Source: Meconema thalassinum | Lineage: Eukaryota; Arthropoda; Insecta; Orthoptera; Tettigoniidae | Assembly (NCBI GenBank): GCA_946902985.2 | Contig: OX336397.1 | Coordinates: 188,422,813 to 188,486,812 of the forward strand | Length of the DNA stretch: 64,000 nucleotides | Reading direction: 5' to 3' | Shown here: piece by piece, positions 20,991-32,137 of the stretch | Layout of the letters: each line of letters opens with the position of its first letter | Numbering within the stretch: position 1 is the stretch's first letter | The notes under the pieces: model-generated | Told to the model about the DNA's origin: nothing | Seen by the model: the letters and a program-made list of their open reading frames with translations, nothing else | Database searches by the model: none | Translations under genes and position numbers: made by a program

Positions 20991-23629
20991 ATGGCTTCAA
21001 ACACCACAATGTTCACGGCTAGTCAGGCAAATCGTGAAGCCAAGAAATTCAAATCACTCAGGCTTAAAATCATGAATTTAGACAAGTCAATTTGGTTCAA
21101 CAAAAAATGTATAGAACTAAACCTCACCCCTAAATACGTACCAATTAAAACCGTACCGAACACACCAGCCTCGATCATTTCAACCAAACAAGCCAAAGCG
21201 CTTTGGATAAAAAACGAATTAAGATTTGCATACATAAGAAAGCAAAAAATTAACCAACAATTATACGACATTCAATTGCAACTAAGTAATTTCTGGCACG
21301 CAGCCCAATGGGACAGCTTCACCGAGCACCTACATGACACCATCAAAATCAGAGCAACGAGGAAGCATGAAACGCTAGAAAATAAATTAAGAAAACTAGG
21401 AGAAACACAGAACCATCAATCTAACGAACAACACACGAATAACAATGAATTCAATTTCCACAGCAGAGTAAACAACAGAACGAACGTAACCTTTTCTCAA
21501 GGTGAAATGAATATGTTAGACAAAGGTTTGCAATACAACTGCACAGACGCACACACGAACCACAATATAAAACAGTTAATCACAGATATTGAGATAGCCA
21601 GTCACAAGCTCCCAGCAGAAGACAGGGAATTAACCAAAAATCTCGCCACCAACGAAGCCAAAAAAATCCTCAAACGAGAGGGCGATAGCAATAACATTCA
21701 AAACAACAAACAACTCAAAGAAATAAAGTCGTTGAAACAAAAAATAAAAGAACATGACTTAATCATCACAAAAGCAGATAAGGGAAACACTACAGTAATT
21801 TTGAACAAAACAGAATACATTGAAAAAAAAGTCGAATTCCTAAACAACAACGAAATCAAAAATTAACAAAAGACCCCACCAACAAATTCCAAAAACAAAT
21901 AAAAAGTGCGCTAAAAGAAACAGAATACATACTGACCAAAGCCGAAAAATCAAAACTAATAAACATGAACCCGAAAATACCGTCATTGAGGGGAAAACCA
22001 AAAATACACAAAAAGGAATGCCCAATGAGACCAATAGTCAATTGTAGGAATGCCCCTAATTACAAAATCAGCAAAGAGTTACTAAAAATCTTAAAATGCC
22101 GTCTTTCCAACGACAAAAACAACTCTGTAAAGAACACAACAGAACTAGTAACAGCATTGAACACCCTACAAATGAAACCTAGCTTCAGGCTAGTATCCTT
22201 CGACGTAACTAACATGTACACCAATATTCCGATTATTGAAGCAATCAACATAATCGAAAACAACTTAAAATCCAACTATTCGGTAAAAGAAATTGAAGAG
22301 ATTGTGAGATTACTGAGGGTCGTTCTCACCCAAAACGTGTTTCAATTCGACAATAAAATATACACACAGAGAGAAGGCCTAGCAATGGGATCGCCACTAA
22401 GTGGGTTAATCGCTGACATCTTCATCAATGCACTAGAAAATGCGTTCTTAGAAAAGACTTCAACAAAGGGAATAGTAATATGGAAAAGATACGTAGATGA
22501 TGTAATTTGCATCTACGATACTGAACTAACAAGCGAAGAAACAATTCTCCAATCCATTAATAGCCTTCACCACTCTATCAAATTCACTAAGGAATCCGAA
22601 ATAGACCGGAAAATAAATTATCTCGATATAACTATTGAACGTAAAGACAATGACCTTTCATATTCCATATTCCGGAAAGCAACACAAACCTCGCATGCAA
22701 TCGACAATCAGTCTAATCACCCCAGTACGCACAAACTAGCGGGTTTCAATTCAATGGTGCACAGGGCTTTAAACATACCCATGTAAAACACAACTATAAT
22801 ACGGAAATAAGAACTATTATGCAAATAGCAAAGGAAAACAACTTCTCGCCAAGCAAAATAAATCAAATTATAGCCAAACATAAAAATAAAGATAAAACGA
22901 TTCCCAAACCGGACAGTAATGAGAAAAAATTTGCGCGTTTCAACTATGTGAATGCGAATACATATAAAATCACTAACCTATTCAAAAAGCAAGGCATAAA
23001 GATAGCTTTCACGACGAAAAACACAACCGCTAGGCACCTCCTAAATAGTAATCTAAATAAACGTGACCCGTATTCAAGGTCAGGGGTATATTCTATAACG
23101 TGCCAAGACACCGATTGTCAAGCTAATTACATCGGGCAGAGTGGAAGGCGCGTAGACACACGTTATAATGAACATAGGAATGCGATAAGATACGGAACAC
23201 ATTCAGCCGCCCGGTCAATGCATGTGAGATTTTCGAAGTGAAATGCCATGTCCTGTGGTTCGGATTCCACGTAAAATAGAGGTCCCGTGGCTCATAATCA
23301 CAAGATTCACGGTCACGTTAAACTACAATCTTCCTTCTTTACATTCAGCCGTGTGCGAACATATGTGTGACGCAGGGCACAGCTTTACCAACATAGAGTC
23401 GGACCTTAAAATAATCCATCACGAATCGAAAGGTAGAGCTCTTGACATAAAGGAAGCAATCGAGATGCACCTAGCCAAACGAAACAATCCCAACAATCTA
23501 AATGAACACACGTTCATGGAGAGCTCACCCCTCTTCACGCTACTAAAAACACACTCTGTCGGAAACAAAACACAATTTAGCGACACAGCCAAGCTAGATA
23601 AAAAAGGAGGGAAATTAGGGTTTTTTTAA
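20991..23629 (+). pseudogene. Penelope-like RT/GIY-YIG, copy C
   Basis: Full-length but broken copy. The start at 20991 gives MASNTTMFTASQANRE, and this copy provides the unbroken N-terminus. The RT has an intact YVDD (22490-22501) and AMGSPLSGLIAD. The breaks are a one-base deletion near 21860 (stop at 21864), a TAA after ALNIPM at ~22783 shared with copy B, and a 132-bp insertion at 23209-23340 inside the GIY-YIG region. The C-terminus after the insertion (23340-23629) is present and shows the normal tail missing from element A. Its N-terminal region is Asn/Lys-rich. Confidence 0.88.
23209..23340. mobile_element. 132-bp insertion with 10-bp TSD in Penelope copy C
   Basis: The direct repeat acattcagcc occurs at 23199-23208 and 23341-23350. 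Elements A and B have a single copy and no insert. A B-box-like ggttcggattcc inside suggests a short SINE or SINE fragment, but the family is unknown to me. Confidence 0.7.
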
Positions 23630-24076
23630 TAGGTAAATGTTATCTGGATCAGGTGTACGATGTACTTTTCTTCTGCAATAAACCAAGGCCCATATTCGCG
23701 GCAGTATTAAAGGTGCCGGGACGTCCTCATAAGACCGTCAACGCTTAGTTCGAATGGGTTATGCTCCACGCGTGGCGAGGGCTAATCCACGGTCTTTAAT
23801 AGTTGTAGACCCACCTCATTCAATAACATACATCTTATCTAGGTTGGCAACACCTCACATAAACACATCGCTATCACTCCCCACAGCACGTAGGGGCAGG
23901 GGGGAGAAGGCAGGGAAAAACCAGTTGTTAAGATAACCACCGCAGTCGACCGCACAGTGAGTTCCAGTGAGCACGAAAACTGCGAGTAGCTGTAGTACGG
24001 AAGACAATCAGATAAGTAGTAAGCCTAAAATTTTATAGTTTAACCATAGTTTACAACCATATAATCTCTCTAAAGT

Positions 24077-24306
24077 GTCTGGCTGCGTGGCTCAGGGGTA
24101 ACGTTCTCGCTTACTGAGCCCAAGATTGCAGGTTCGAAACCTGGCGCAGTCAGCTGGCATTGGAGGGTGCGCAAATGCGAGGGAGCCGTGTCAGTAGATT
24201 TACTGGCACGTTAAAGATCCCCTTCGGGGCAAAATTCCGGCACCCCGGCGTCTCTAAAAGCCAGTGTAGTTAAAAGGGACGTAAAACCAATAACATTATT
24301 ATTATT
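24077..24306 (+). mobile_element. tRNA-derived SINE (family 1)
   Basis: TSD atctctctaaagt at 24064-24076 and 24307-24319. The tRNA-like head has an A-box (tggctcaggggtaacg) and a B-box (ggttcgaaacc). The body has cacgttaaagatccccttc, and the tail is ATT repeats. A second copy with its own TSD lies at 60009-60221. Confidence 0.9.
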
Positions 24307-24482
24307 ATCTCTCTAAAGTACAATCTCCGGATAGCTATCACCATTTAGCATTTCACCTAACATATATACTGCATTTAGCATACACTGACAGTAGCAGTAC
24401 CAATACTGCAACTAAATAATTGTACATATTGTAAATATTTTCACCTGTATTTCAAACATAGATTTTGTAGCCTAAGTGTAAT

Positions 24483-24523
24483 GGATCTGATGATGATCGC
24501 TTGACGATCGAAACTGGTCATCC
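24483..24523 (+). ncRNA. Hammerhead ribozyme motif in Penelope pLTR (C/D)
   Basis: GGAT, CTGATGA (24487-24493), perfect stem II GATCG-CTTGA-CGATC, GAAAC, TG, GTC, ATCC. The core and stems are identical to the copy at 217-257. Confidence 0.75.
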
Positions 24524-24647
24524 TAGTGTTTTATTAATCTCATGTAATTTATTTCAGGATTAGGGCATAACCCATCTCTTTTGGGTACATTCGTGTTGAC
24601 CGACTGAAAAGCACTAAACTCTTGTTTACTATGGCAACACTGAAAAT

Positions 24648-24667
24648 ATGGCTTCAAACACCACAAT
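24648..24667 (+). pseudogene. Start of Penelope copy D, truncated after 20 bases
   Basis: The ORF start is repeated (ATG at 24648-24650), but homology to copy C ends at 24667. The expected continuation gttcacggctag was not found downstream, so D is truncated or interrupted here. Confidence 0.7.
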
Positions 24668-27600
24668 ATAAAAAAAATGCACTTAGCTCGAAGTAGAACA
24701 CCTACCTTTATTCTCGGGGATCTCGTGGTCAGCCCCTGGACCTACAATGGGTTTCACAGTTGCATCTCCTTATATCTAAAATAAATCATGACGACACGGC
24801 TTCTAATAAAACTAAACGATTTAATATCATAAATGTAAACTAGGGCTAATCATTAATAAAATAAAAACACTCCCATTCTCTCATCTTCACATTCACGCCA
24901 CTGATAGAACTGCGTTCTGTGAACGTTATAATAAAATTTGGGGTAGCTTGTGTCAACACATCAAGCTGTACATCAATTACACACTCCGGTGTATTTACAT
25001 TCCTCTAGTGCGTTCCAAAGAACATCTGGGCGCTAGGCGCGCGTGCCCTTCGCCACGCGTCCGATGACATAACATAACCCGTTACATTCCCAGTCCTAGC
25101 TGGTTTTAAAAAAGGTGCAAGCCTGCCACCTGCAGCAACTCTCTCCATTTGTGCTATCCGTCCGTGGCCTTGGCTAGAAACGAGTTTTAATCAACCCCTC
25201 ACTATTCCGGCCTGGCACACAATTGCACTCTCCATAACAATAAAAGCTGGTTAAAATTAGACAGATTCACGTCAGACAAATACGTGAACTGTACGCAAAT
25301 CCTACACGCTATCAACATTAAACTCTATACACACTTTCATTCCTTCTCTCGCATTGTGACGTCCAAATGGAGTTCATTCCATTCACGCTGATCAAGAAAT
25401 AAACCACATCCAGTCACATACTCATTCATGCTCTATATTAAACAACTATAAACTTCCTACAACTAACATTTTATACACTCGATTGGCAAATAATAAAAGT
25501 TAACACTAAAAGAATTTACAATGACGCCTATAGCATCAGCTATAGTCCTTTCAAGATAGTAGCGTCTATCCACTTGAGCCTGAGCTCTGATCTAACAGTT
25601 ATGTCAAATACAGTGAACTGAGATCCTTAAAATCTTCTACATCTCCAGAAATAACCACCACCAGTCTCTCCTCTCTGATCTGGTGTCAAAATAGTTTTAA
25701 TACATTCGATCACTCAAGGTGAAACATATGTCGTTACATATTCGATTTTAATAATCTCGATAAGAGTATAGCATAACAGATGTCATTATCTATTTCCCGT
25801 TTCAATTTCAACCGTGACCCTTTATGTCCTCTCTAATCCAAGGTCGTGTATACAAAATAAGGAGAACTCTCTACTCGCACCGTAATGCCTTGCCAAACTC
25901 AAGTCATGCCCACGCAATGACTGTACTATAAAATGCGGAACACACCCTCGCAATAACCTTGTATGCCAACTTCATACGAAAATACATACACATAAAAAAA
26001 CACCATCAAAGGGTTATCAACTTCACTTCTTTCAAACTGGCATTCCTTAAAAAGGGCATAATTCCTCAGCGTTGTCACAACAATCGCTGGTCCAATAAAC
26101 AATAACAACAATTGTTAAACCATTAATTTATACATCATAACGACCTTTGGACTTTACGATACTAACCTCCTCACTTATTACTCTTGAAACGATACTCTGA
26201 TAAGTATAAACTGTCGTGCATACATTTAATAAAAATATTTCATCTCATCATCATACTTCTGGGTTCGACTTTATCGAAGAAGGAATATTATGTCTACAAC
26301 GTGACATGATATTACTCCTCGTAAATATTTAATCACAAAATGATATCTGTGTGTCCAACAAGAATCGATCACGACGAGGATATCAAACGATAAATACCCT
26401 AACGTCGGATGATAATAAATCTTCCAAGAAGATTCTAGCTTCAAATAAATTAAATGACTGAAAGTTCATAGCTTTCTTCAATAAAACATACAATTAGTCA
26501 TATTCGTATTCTCTCCATTCAGAACGAATGTCTATGAGTTCTGACGATAATAATAGTTTCCACGTTAAATGTTTCTTTTCCATAAGATGTCATGATATTT
26601 CACAATATATCACTACCAAGATCTTCTTCTCTTGACGTTTCGTCTCGACGGATAAAATGCCCAAATTAAACTAATAAAAATTAATTTAATGGGTAACATA
26701 GACGAAAATGTCTATCACCTGCATTCAGAATGAATTCATATACGTCGAAAATAAATTACTGTTCCATAAAGGAAATGACAAAAGCTTGTTCCTCGAACAA
26801 GTAAAATAATCTCAGTTCAGAAACTGGATTCCAAACAAACGAAACTAACGGCGTCGCAAGACGATCACTACAATAAATTTCGAAGAATAAAAATGCTATA
26901 CATGGAGTACATAAATATGGTGTCGAAATATGGATCAAGGATTTGCTCAGAAAATGTCACTACAAGCTCTAACTACAAGGTTAGTGAGCACTGCTACCTG
27001 GTCTCGAAGTCTAGAAGATCAAGATAGAGTATAACAAAATACTCGGTTGTTACATCTGCCAAAGATCTGGGCTGGATCCTAGCTCGTCTCCAAGAACTCG
27101 TGACCTCAGGAAAGGAACGAATTCCCCAACTGGAAAACAGCAAGCTCCGACCGGGATCGAACTGCGGGCCTCCAATCATCATCTTCCTTGTGACCGGGAT
27201 AACCCTGGACCTCTTGATAATCTTGATGTTTCTTCTTTCTCCGTCACAGCACAGATTCATCATAACGGTGATTAGCGTCGAAAGTTCTGCTTTCCACTTC
27301 GAAAGTCATTCGAAAAGAAAGTCTTGGACCTCACTCGTTTAACGCACATTCATGTAGATGGAATATGAACATCGTTCTGTAGTCGCTGATGTTAATGTAG
27401 AGCTCATGTTTGACAAGAATGCACTAGATTAGAGTTGTGCATCAAATCTCATGATCGCTCATTAAGTAGACATTCACGAACAGACTCCTCTAACGAAGCT
27501 CCATTGCTGACTATATTGCTTCTATCTGCTTATACTCCTGGCACACATATTAATTTAGTCCATCATAATCTTCATAATAGTAGACTGAATATTGTTCTTC

Positions 27601-28540
27601 GCTATGGAATACATCTCCATCCTAATGTGTTGTAATACAGATCCACACAAGCAATACTAATATACACCCGTACTCACTTGTGGCTGCTGCATGCACTGTC
27701 GTCGCTCGGACAAAAGTGTCTTGTCACGCTGGAAAGAAACACTTTTCTCGCGCTTCACAAAACTGCTTATAATTGCTGAAATATTTCTCTCTAACTTCTG
27801 AAAGTTCGTAATATACAATATCTGATAACAAGCTACAATTTGTAGTTGAAATAATATCTCTGAAGCTGATCAGACTGAAGTGATTCCGGCATCTAAGTTC
27901 ATCGCAACTTCACTTAGTTTCAAGGCGCGGTAATTTCCTAACACTCACCTCGCTGATGCCCTGTCTGCACGAGTCACCTTCTACAAGCTCGGTGAAACAC
28001 TCGGAACTCCTCTCTCTTCCAATAGCACACGTCTGACCTCTCGGACATTCAGATACAAAAGAGCCTCGTTGCTTGGCATCTCCCCTCCAAGTCTACCGAT
28101 TCTCGCCGCCTTTTTGACTTCCCTCTCAAATTCGCGCGGGCTATAGCAAATCGCTTATTCCTTCCAATAGCGACCTGCTATTGACTTATAAAATATTTCC
28201 AATATTTCCCATATTTTATTATCATATTCTTCTCTTTTCCAATATATAAAATCTCTCTCTAGGGGCTTAAATGAATTAAATATCCATAAAAATTCAGTTG
28301 CTGGAACTCCCGTCTTCTCTAAAACTTCATCCTATTGGCTGTAAGCTCATATCCGATGGGATAATTTATAACATTATTTAAACAATTCCTGGGAATATTC
28401 GCTGTTGCTAGGTCGATTCTAAGCTTTTGGAAACTTCCATTGCGCAATACAATCACGTGACGGAATTTCCCTCCTGCTCGACGTCGCCTCACGACTGGTT
28501 TCTGCCAAGTTCCAGCCATCATATTCCTTGGTTAAATTTT
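24668..28540. other. AT-rich non-coding stretch, possibly a diverged solo LTR
   Basis: No gene was recognised across 3.9 kb. Parts resemble the giant gypsy LTR in the same order. The block 27120-27230 (gggatcgaactgcgggcc, then gaccgggataaccctggac) is like LTR 5700-5800. The stretch near 28240-28268 (ttccaatatataaaatctct) is like the LTR end at 7010-7057. Length is also similar. I infer a related, older solo LTR but could not fix its ends or a TSD. Confidence 0.35.
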
Positions 28541-28541
28541 A

Positions 28542-29279
28542 TCATGGGCTTCGAAAAAAATGTATTATTCCCATTTTCATCCCTTATAATTCATTTTATG
28601 GGGGCAATACGTCTTGTGACTGACAGCAAAAAGGCAGAAAAGCTAATAGCAAAGCCGAAATTTATTGACAGAACAATTTATGGTCCTATCCTAGCTGCTT
28701 TCCACATGGCTAAACGTAACATTGTATTCAATAAGCCTATATATATTGGAATGTGTATACTGGATATTTCAAAAACTCTTATGTATTCCCACCACTATGA
28801 TGTCCTGCTACCCTATCATGGCATGGACAATCTTAAATTCATGTATATGGATACCAACTCGTTCATTTATTTGGTTAACACCCCAGATGTATATCAAGAC
28901 AAGTTGGATTTCCTAGAACACGTGGACACATCTGATTATCCTACTAATCCCATATGTTACTCTATATCAAACAAGAAAACGTTGGGGAATTTAAAGACGA
29001 GGCTTGTGGACAAATCATTTGTTGGACTTAGAGCTAAAATGTATGCTTTAGACATAAATGGTAAATAAATCAAAAAGATTAAAGGTTTTAGCAAAGGTGT
29101 TGTCAAAAATTGTATAAGCTTTCAAGATTATAAGGATTGTGTCATGAAAAACAATGTAAAAAGAATTCCCATGAACATTATCGCTTGTATAAGACTAAAC
29201 AAAATTGCTTTGTGTCCTGGTGATGATAAAAGAGTGATTGATGCTGAAGGTATAGGTACACATGCCTATGGTCATTAAT
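28542..29279 (+). pseudogene. Protein-primed family-B DNA polymerase relic (Polinton/adintovirus type)
   Basis: The C-terminal part of a DNA polymerase B of the kind carried by Polinton/Maverick elements and adintoviruses. Recognisable blocks are KKAEKLIAKPKFIDRTIYG, NKPIYIGMCILDISKTLMY, the palm motif region FMYMDTNSFIYLV and FVGLRAKMYALDI. After a TAA at 29066 come INKIAL-type and DDKRVIDAEGIGTHAYGH end blocks. The palm motif has Asn where the family has the second catalytic Asp (DTDS becomes DTNS), and the frame is broken by the stop. No capsid, integrase or terminal repeats were seen nearby, so this is a fragment. It is annotated only; family placement rests on remembered motifs. Confidence 0.75.
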
Positions 29280-29589
29280 CAATCATTAACCATGCTTAAA
29301 GAGTTAAGTTATGAATATCAAAATATTCTGCATGCAACTAGCAAATACATTAGACAAAACAATTTAGTAAACAAAACCATAGCACTACAAAAATAAAAAA
29401 TGGTATTCATAATCAAAAATAAATAAAATATAAAATAAAATAAAAACAACTGTACAATATATAAAAAATAGGCTGTATATAAAAAATGTGTTAATAGTGT
29501 ACTTGTATTTAAAATTTAAAAAAATATTGTATGGACACTGCTTGTACATTTTTAATTACTACCCACCTCTCTCCACTCCTAATGCAAAA
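29280..29589. other. AT-rich spacer, nothing recognised
   Basis: Short A-runs and T-runs; no gene or repeat with support. Confidence 0.4.
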
Positions 29590-29935
29590 TGAACATGTAA
29601 AACACAAATTGGAAAATCTATGTTTCCATATTGACAATATAGAAAAAACATTAAACTAAAACTTTAAAAACTGTAAATGGGAATTTGGTAAATTGACAAA
29701 TGTGTAAACAACAAAATGCAAAATCCATGTTTCCATATTATGAAATTGAAAAACTTAAAACGGACATTAAAAAAAACTGAAAATGGGAAATTGGAAAATT
29801 GACAAATGTGTAAACAATAAAATGCAAAATCCATGTTTCCATATTATGAAATTGAAAACTTAAAACTGACATTTAAAAAAACTGAAAATGGAAAATTGGA
29901 AAATTGACAAATGTGTAAACAACAAAATGAAAAAA
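29590..29935. repeat. ~106-bp tandem repeat, three units
   Basis: The marker atgtttccatatt recurs at 29620, 29727 and 29833 with the same surrounding order (gacaaatgtgtaaacaa, aaaatgcaaaatc). The unit is 106-107 bp and AT-rich. Confidence 0.8.
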
Positions 29936-30114
29936 ATACCCGGTTGGGGTAGTGATCATGTTGTACATTAGCCTATAAGACTAGCTTAAGGATAGTTGCA
30001 TGTGCCCTTATATACTTTGTGTATGTGCATTAGCCTTTGGATTAGCTTAAGTTAGGTTTGGTAAAGTTGGGTTTGGTGAGGTTAGGTATGTGACCTTGTA
30101 GTTTACTCTTTTCG

Positions 30115-30300
30115 GAAAATGTAAATTGTAAAATCTAAAATCAAAAAATATTAAATTTAAAATGTAAAATCTAAAAAAACTAAAATCTAAAATACAAAAA
30201 ATCAAAAATGTAAAATCTAAAAAAAGTAAAATGAAAAAATCAAAAATCAAAAATATTAAAATGTAAAATGTTAAAATGTAAAATGTAAAATCTTTAAATG
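30115..30300. repeat. A-rich low-complexity sequence
   Basis: Repeated short words of the type aaaatgtaaaatctaaaaatc with no fixed period. The minus-strand 67-codon frame here is an artefact of this composition. Confidence 0.7.
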
Positions 30301-30304
30301 AGGT

Positions 30305-30630
30305 TTCTGTGGGTAGGGTTAGGTTAGGTTATAACTAAGTTTATTATTTGTGCTCTTACATTTGCTCTTACTTTTTTTCAGTACACTTTTTGCTCTCACT
30401 TTTCTTTTTGCTTGAACTTTGCAGTTAGGTTAGGTTAGGTTAGGTTATGTTAGGTTAGGTTAGGTGAAGTTAGGTTAGGTTAGGTAAAGTTAGGAAAGGT
30501 TATAACTAAGTTTATTATTTGTGCTCTTACATTTGCTCTCACTTTTTGATCCCAATTTATGCTCTCACTTTTTTTTTTGCTTTTTACTTTCAAGTTAGGT
30601 TAGGTTAGGTTAGGTTAAGTTGGGTTAGGC
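30305..30630. repeat. TTAGG-type pentamer runs with a ~165-bp duplication
   Basis: Runs of (TTAGG)n, read as gttaggttagg, lie at ~30310-30330, 30424-30490 and 30595-30628. TTAGG is the canonical insect telomere unit. Two similar spacers (taactaagtttattatttgtgctcttac...) start at ~30331 and ~30501, so the block looks like a tandem duplication. It is interstitial, not a chromosome end. Confidence 0.75.
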
Positions 30631-30812
30631 AGAATGGCTGAGGTTTGAATTAAACCCAGCTGCTCTGAGTTTTTTTTTTTTGCCTCACAAGGCTGGGTGT
30701 ACCCCGTCTCAACCCTCTGCCCAAAATTAAATTTCTCGACAGAGCCAGGACTCGAACCCGGGTCTCTACAGTAACAGCTAAGAATGCTAGCCACTACACC
30801 AAAAAGTGGACA
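30630..30812 (-). mobile_element. tRNA-derived SINE (family 2), minus strand
   Basis: Reverse-complement tRNA features near 30745-30805: B-box gggttcgagtcc and A-box-like tggtgtagtggctagcat. A T-run at 30671-30681 lies in the body. The exact TSD was not found. An AAT microsatellite lies at 30858-30891. Confidence 0.65.
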
Positions 30813-30856
30813 ATATAAGGCTGGTCTTGATTGTACATGAGCAATGCAAGATTACC

Positions 30857-30895
<39 letters not shown>

Positions 30896-31089
30896 TTCCA
30901 TTTAGCAACGTAACACTGTCAACCTCTCCCTGTGACGCCATTCAATGTCTAAGGGTGAGGCAGCCATATTGCCCATTAGCCCCTGACCCAGCTATGACTG
31001 ACCTCTCCATAAGAATAATATAGAGCAGTTGCGCGCGGCGGCCATCTTGCGCATTAGCCCCTGTCCCAGAACCGCTCTTTTATTCCTAC

Positions 31090-32137
31090 TCTGCTCTAAT
31101 CTTCTTTGCAAACTGTGTGTTCCCGTACACTAGCAGACACACAATTCCTAGAGTTACTAGCGTTCGCTAATCTCCTTTGCATACTGTGTGTTCCTGTACT
31201 CTATCAACACATAATTCTTTGAGTTACTAGCATTCTCTAATCTCCTTTGCAAACTGTGTTCCCGTACTCTAGTGGACACATAATTCCTAGAGTTACTAGC
31301 ATTCTCTAATCTCCTTTGCAATCTGTGTGCTCCCGTACTCTAGCAGACACATAATTCCTAGAGTTACTAGCATTCTCTAATCACCTTTGCAAACTGTGCG
31401 TTGCGACTCTAGCAAACACATAATTCTTGGAGTTACTAGCATTCCCTAATCTTTTTGCAAAGTGTGTGCTCCCATACACTAGTAGACACATAATTCTTAG
31501 AGTTACTAGCTGCTCTAATCTTCTTTGCAAACTATGTGTTCTCGTACACTAGCAGACACATAATTCCTAGAGTAACTCGCATTCTCTAATCTTCTTTGAA
31601 AATTGTGTGTTCCCGTACACTATCAGACACACAATTCTTAGAGTTACTAGCATTCTCTAATCTCCTTTGCAAACTGTGTGTTCCCGTACACTAGCAGACA
31701 CACAATTCTTAAAGTTACTAGCATTCTCTAATCTACTTTGCAAACTATGTGCTCCCGTACTCTAGCAGAAACATAATTCTTAGAGTTACTAGCTGCTCTA
31801 ATCTTCTTTGCAAACTGTGTGCTCCCGTACACTAGCAGACACATAATTCTTAGAGTTAATAGCTGCTCTAATCTCCTTTGCAAACTGTGTGTTCCCGTAC
31901 ACTAGCAGACAGACAATTCTTAAAGTTACTAGCATTCTCTAATCTCCTTTGCAAGCTGTGTGTTCCCGTACTCTAGTAGACACATAATTCCTAGAGTTAC
32001 TAGCATTCTCTAATCTCCTTTGCAAAGTGTGTGTTCCCGTACTCTAGCAAACACATAATTCTTAGAGTTACTAGCTTTCTCGAATCTCCTTTGCAAACTG
32101 TGTGTTCCCATACACTAGCAGACACAAAATTCTTAGA
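31090..32137. repeat. ~70-bp satellite, left block
   Basis: Imperfect repeats of a ~69-71-bp unit (gagttactagcattctctaa, then ctcctttgcaaactgtgtg, cccgtac, ctagcagacacataattc). Marker gagttac at 31151, 31221, 31290 and 31361 shows the spacing. Units differ from one another by several percent. Confidence 0.9.

Larger units (their letters stand above)
23430..24647 (+). repeat. Penelope pLTR after copy C, carrying a SINE
   Basis: Homologous to 20040-20990, with a 230-bp SINE inserted at 24077-24306. It runs into the first coding bases of a further copy (D). Confidence 0.8.

Noticed and set aside
24077..24160. A tRNA gene with good A- and B-boxes
   Set aside because: It is the head of a 230-bp SINE with its own TSD and ATT tail. 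The same holds for the other tRNA-like heads near 30790, 45740, 48850, 55560, 59960, 60030 and 61670.
30305..30630. A real chromosome end
   Set aside because: The TTAGG runs are short, interrupted and flanked on both sides by tens of kilobases of other sequence.
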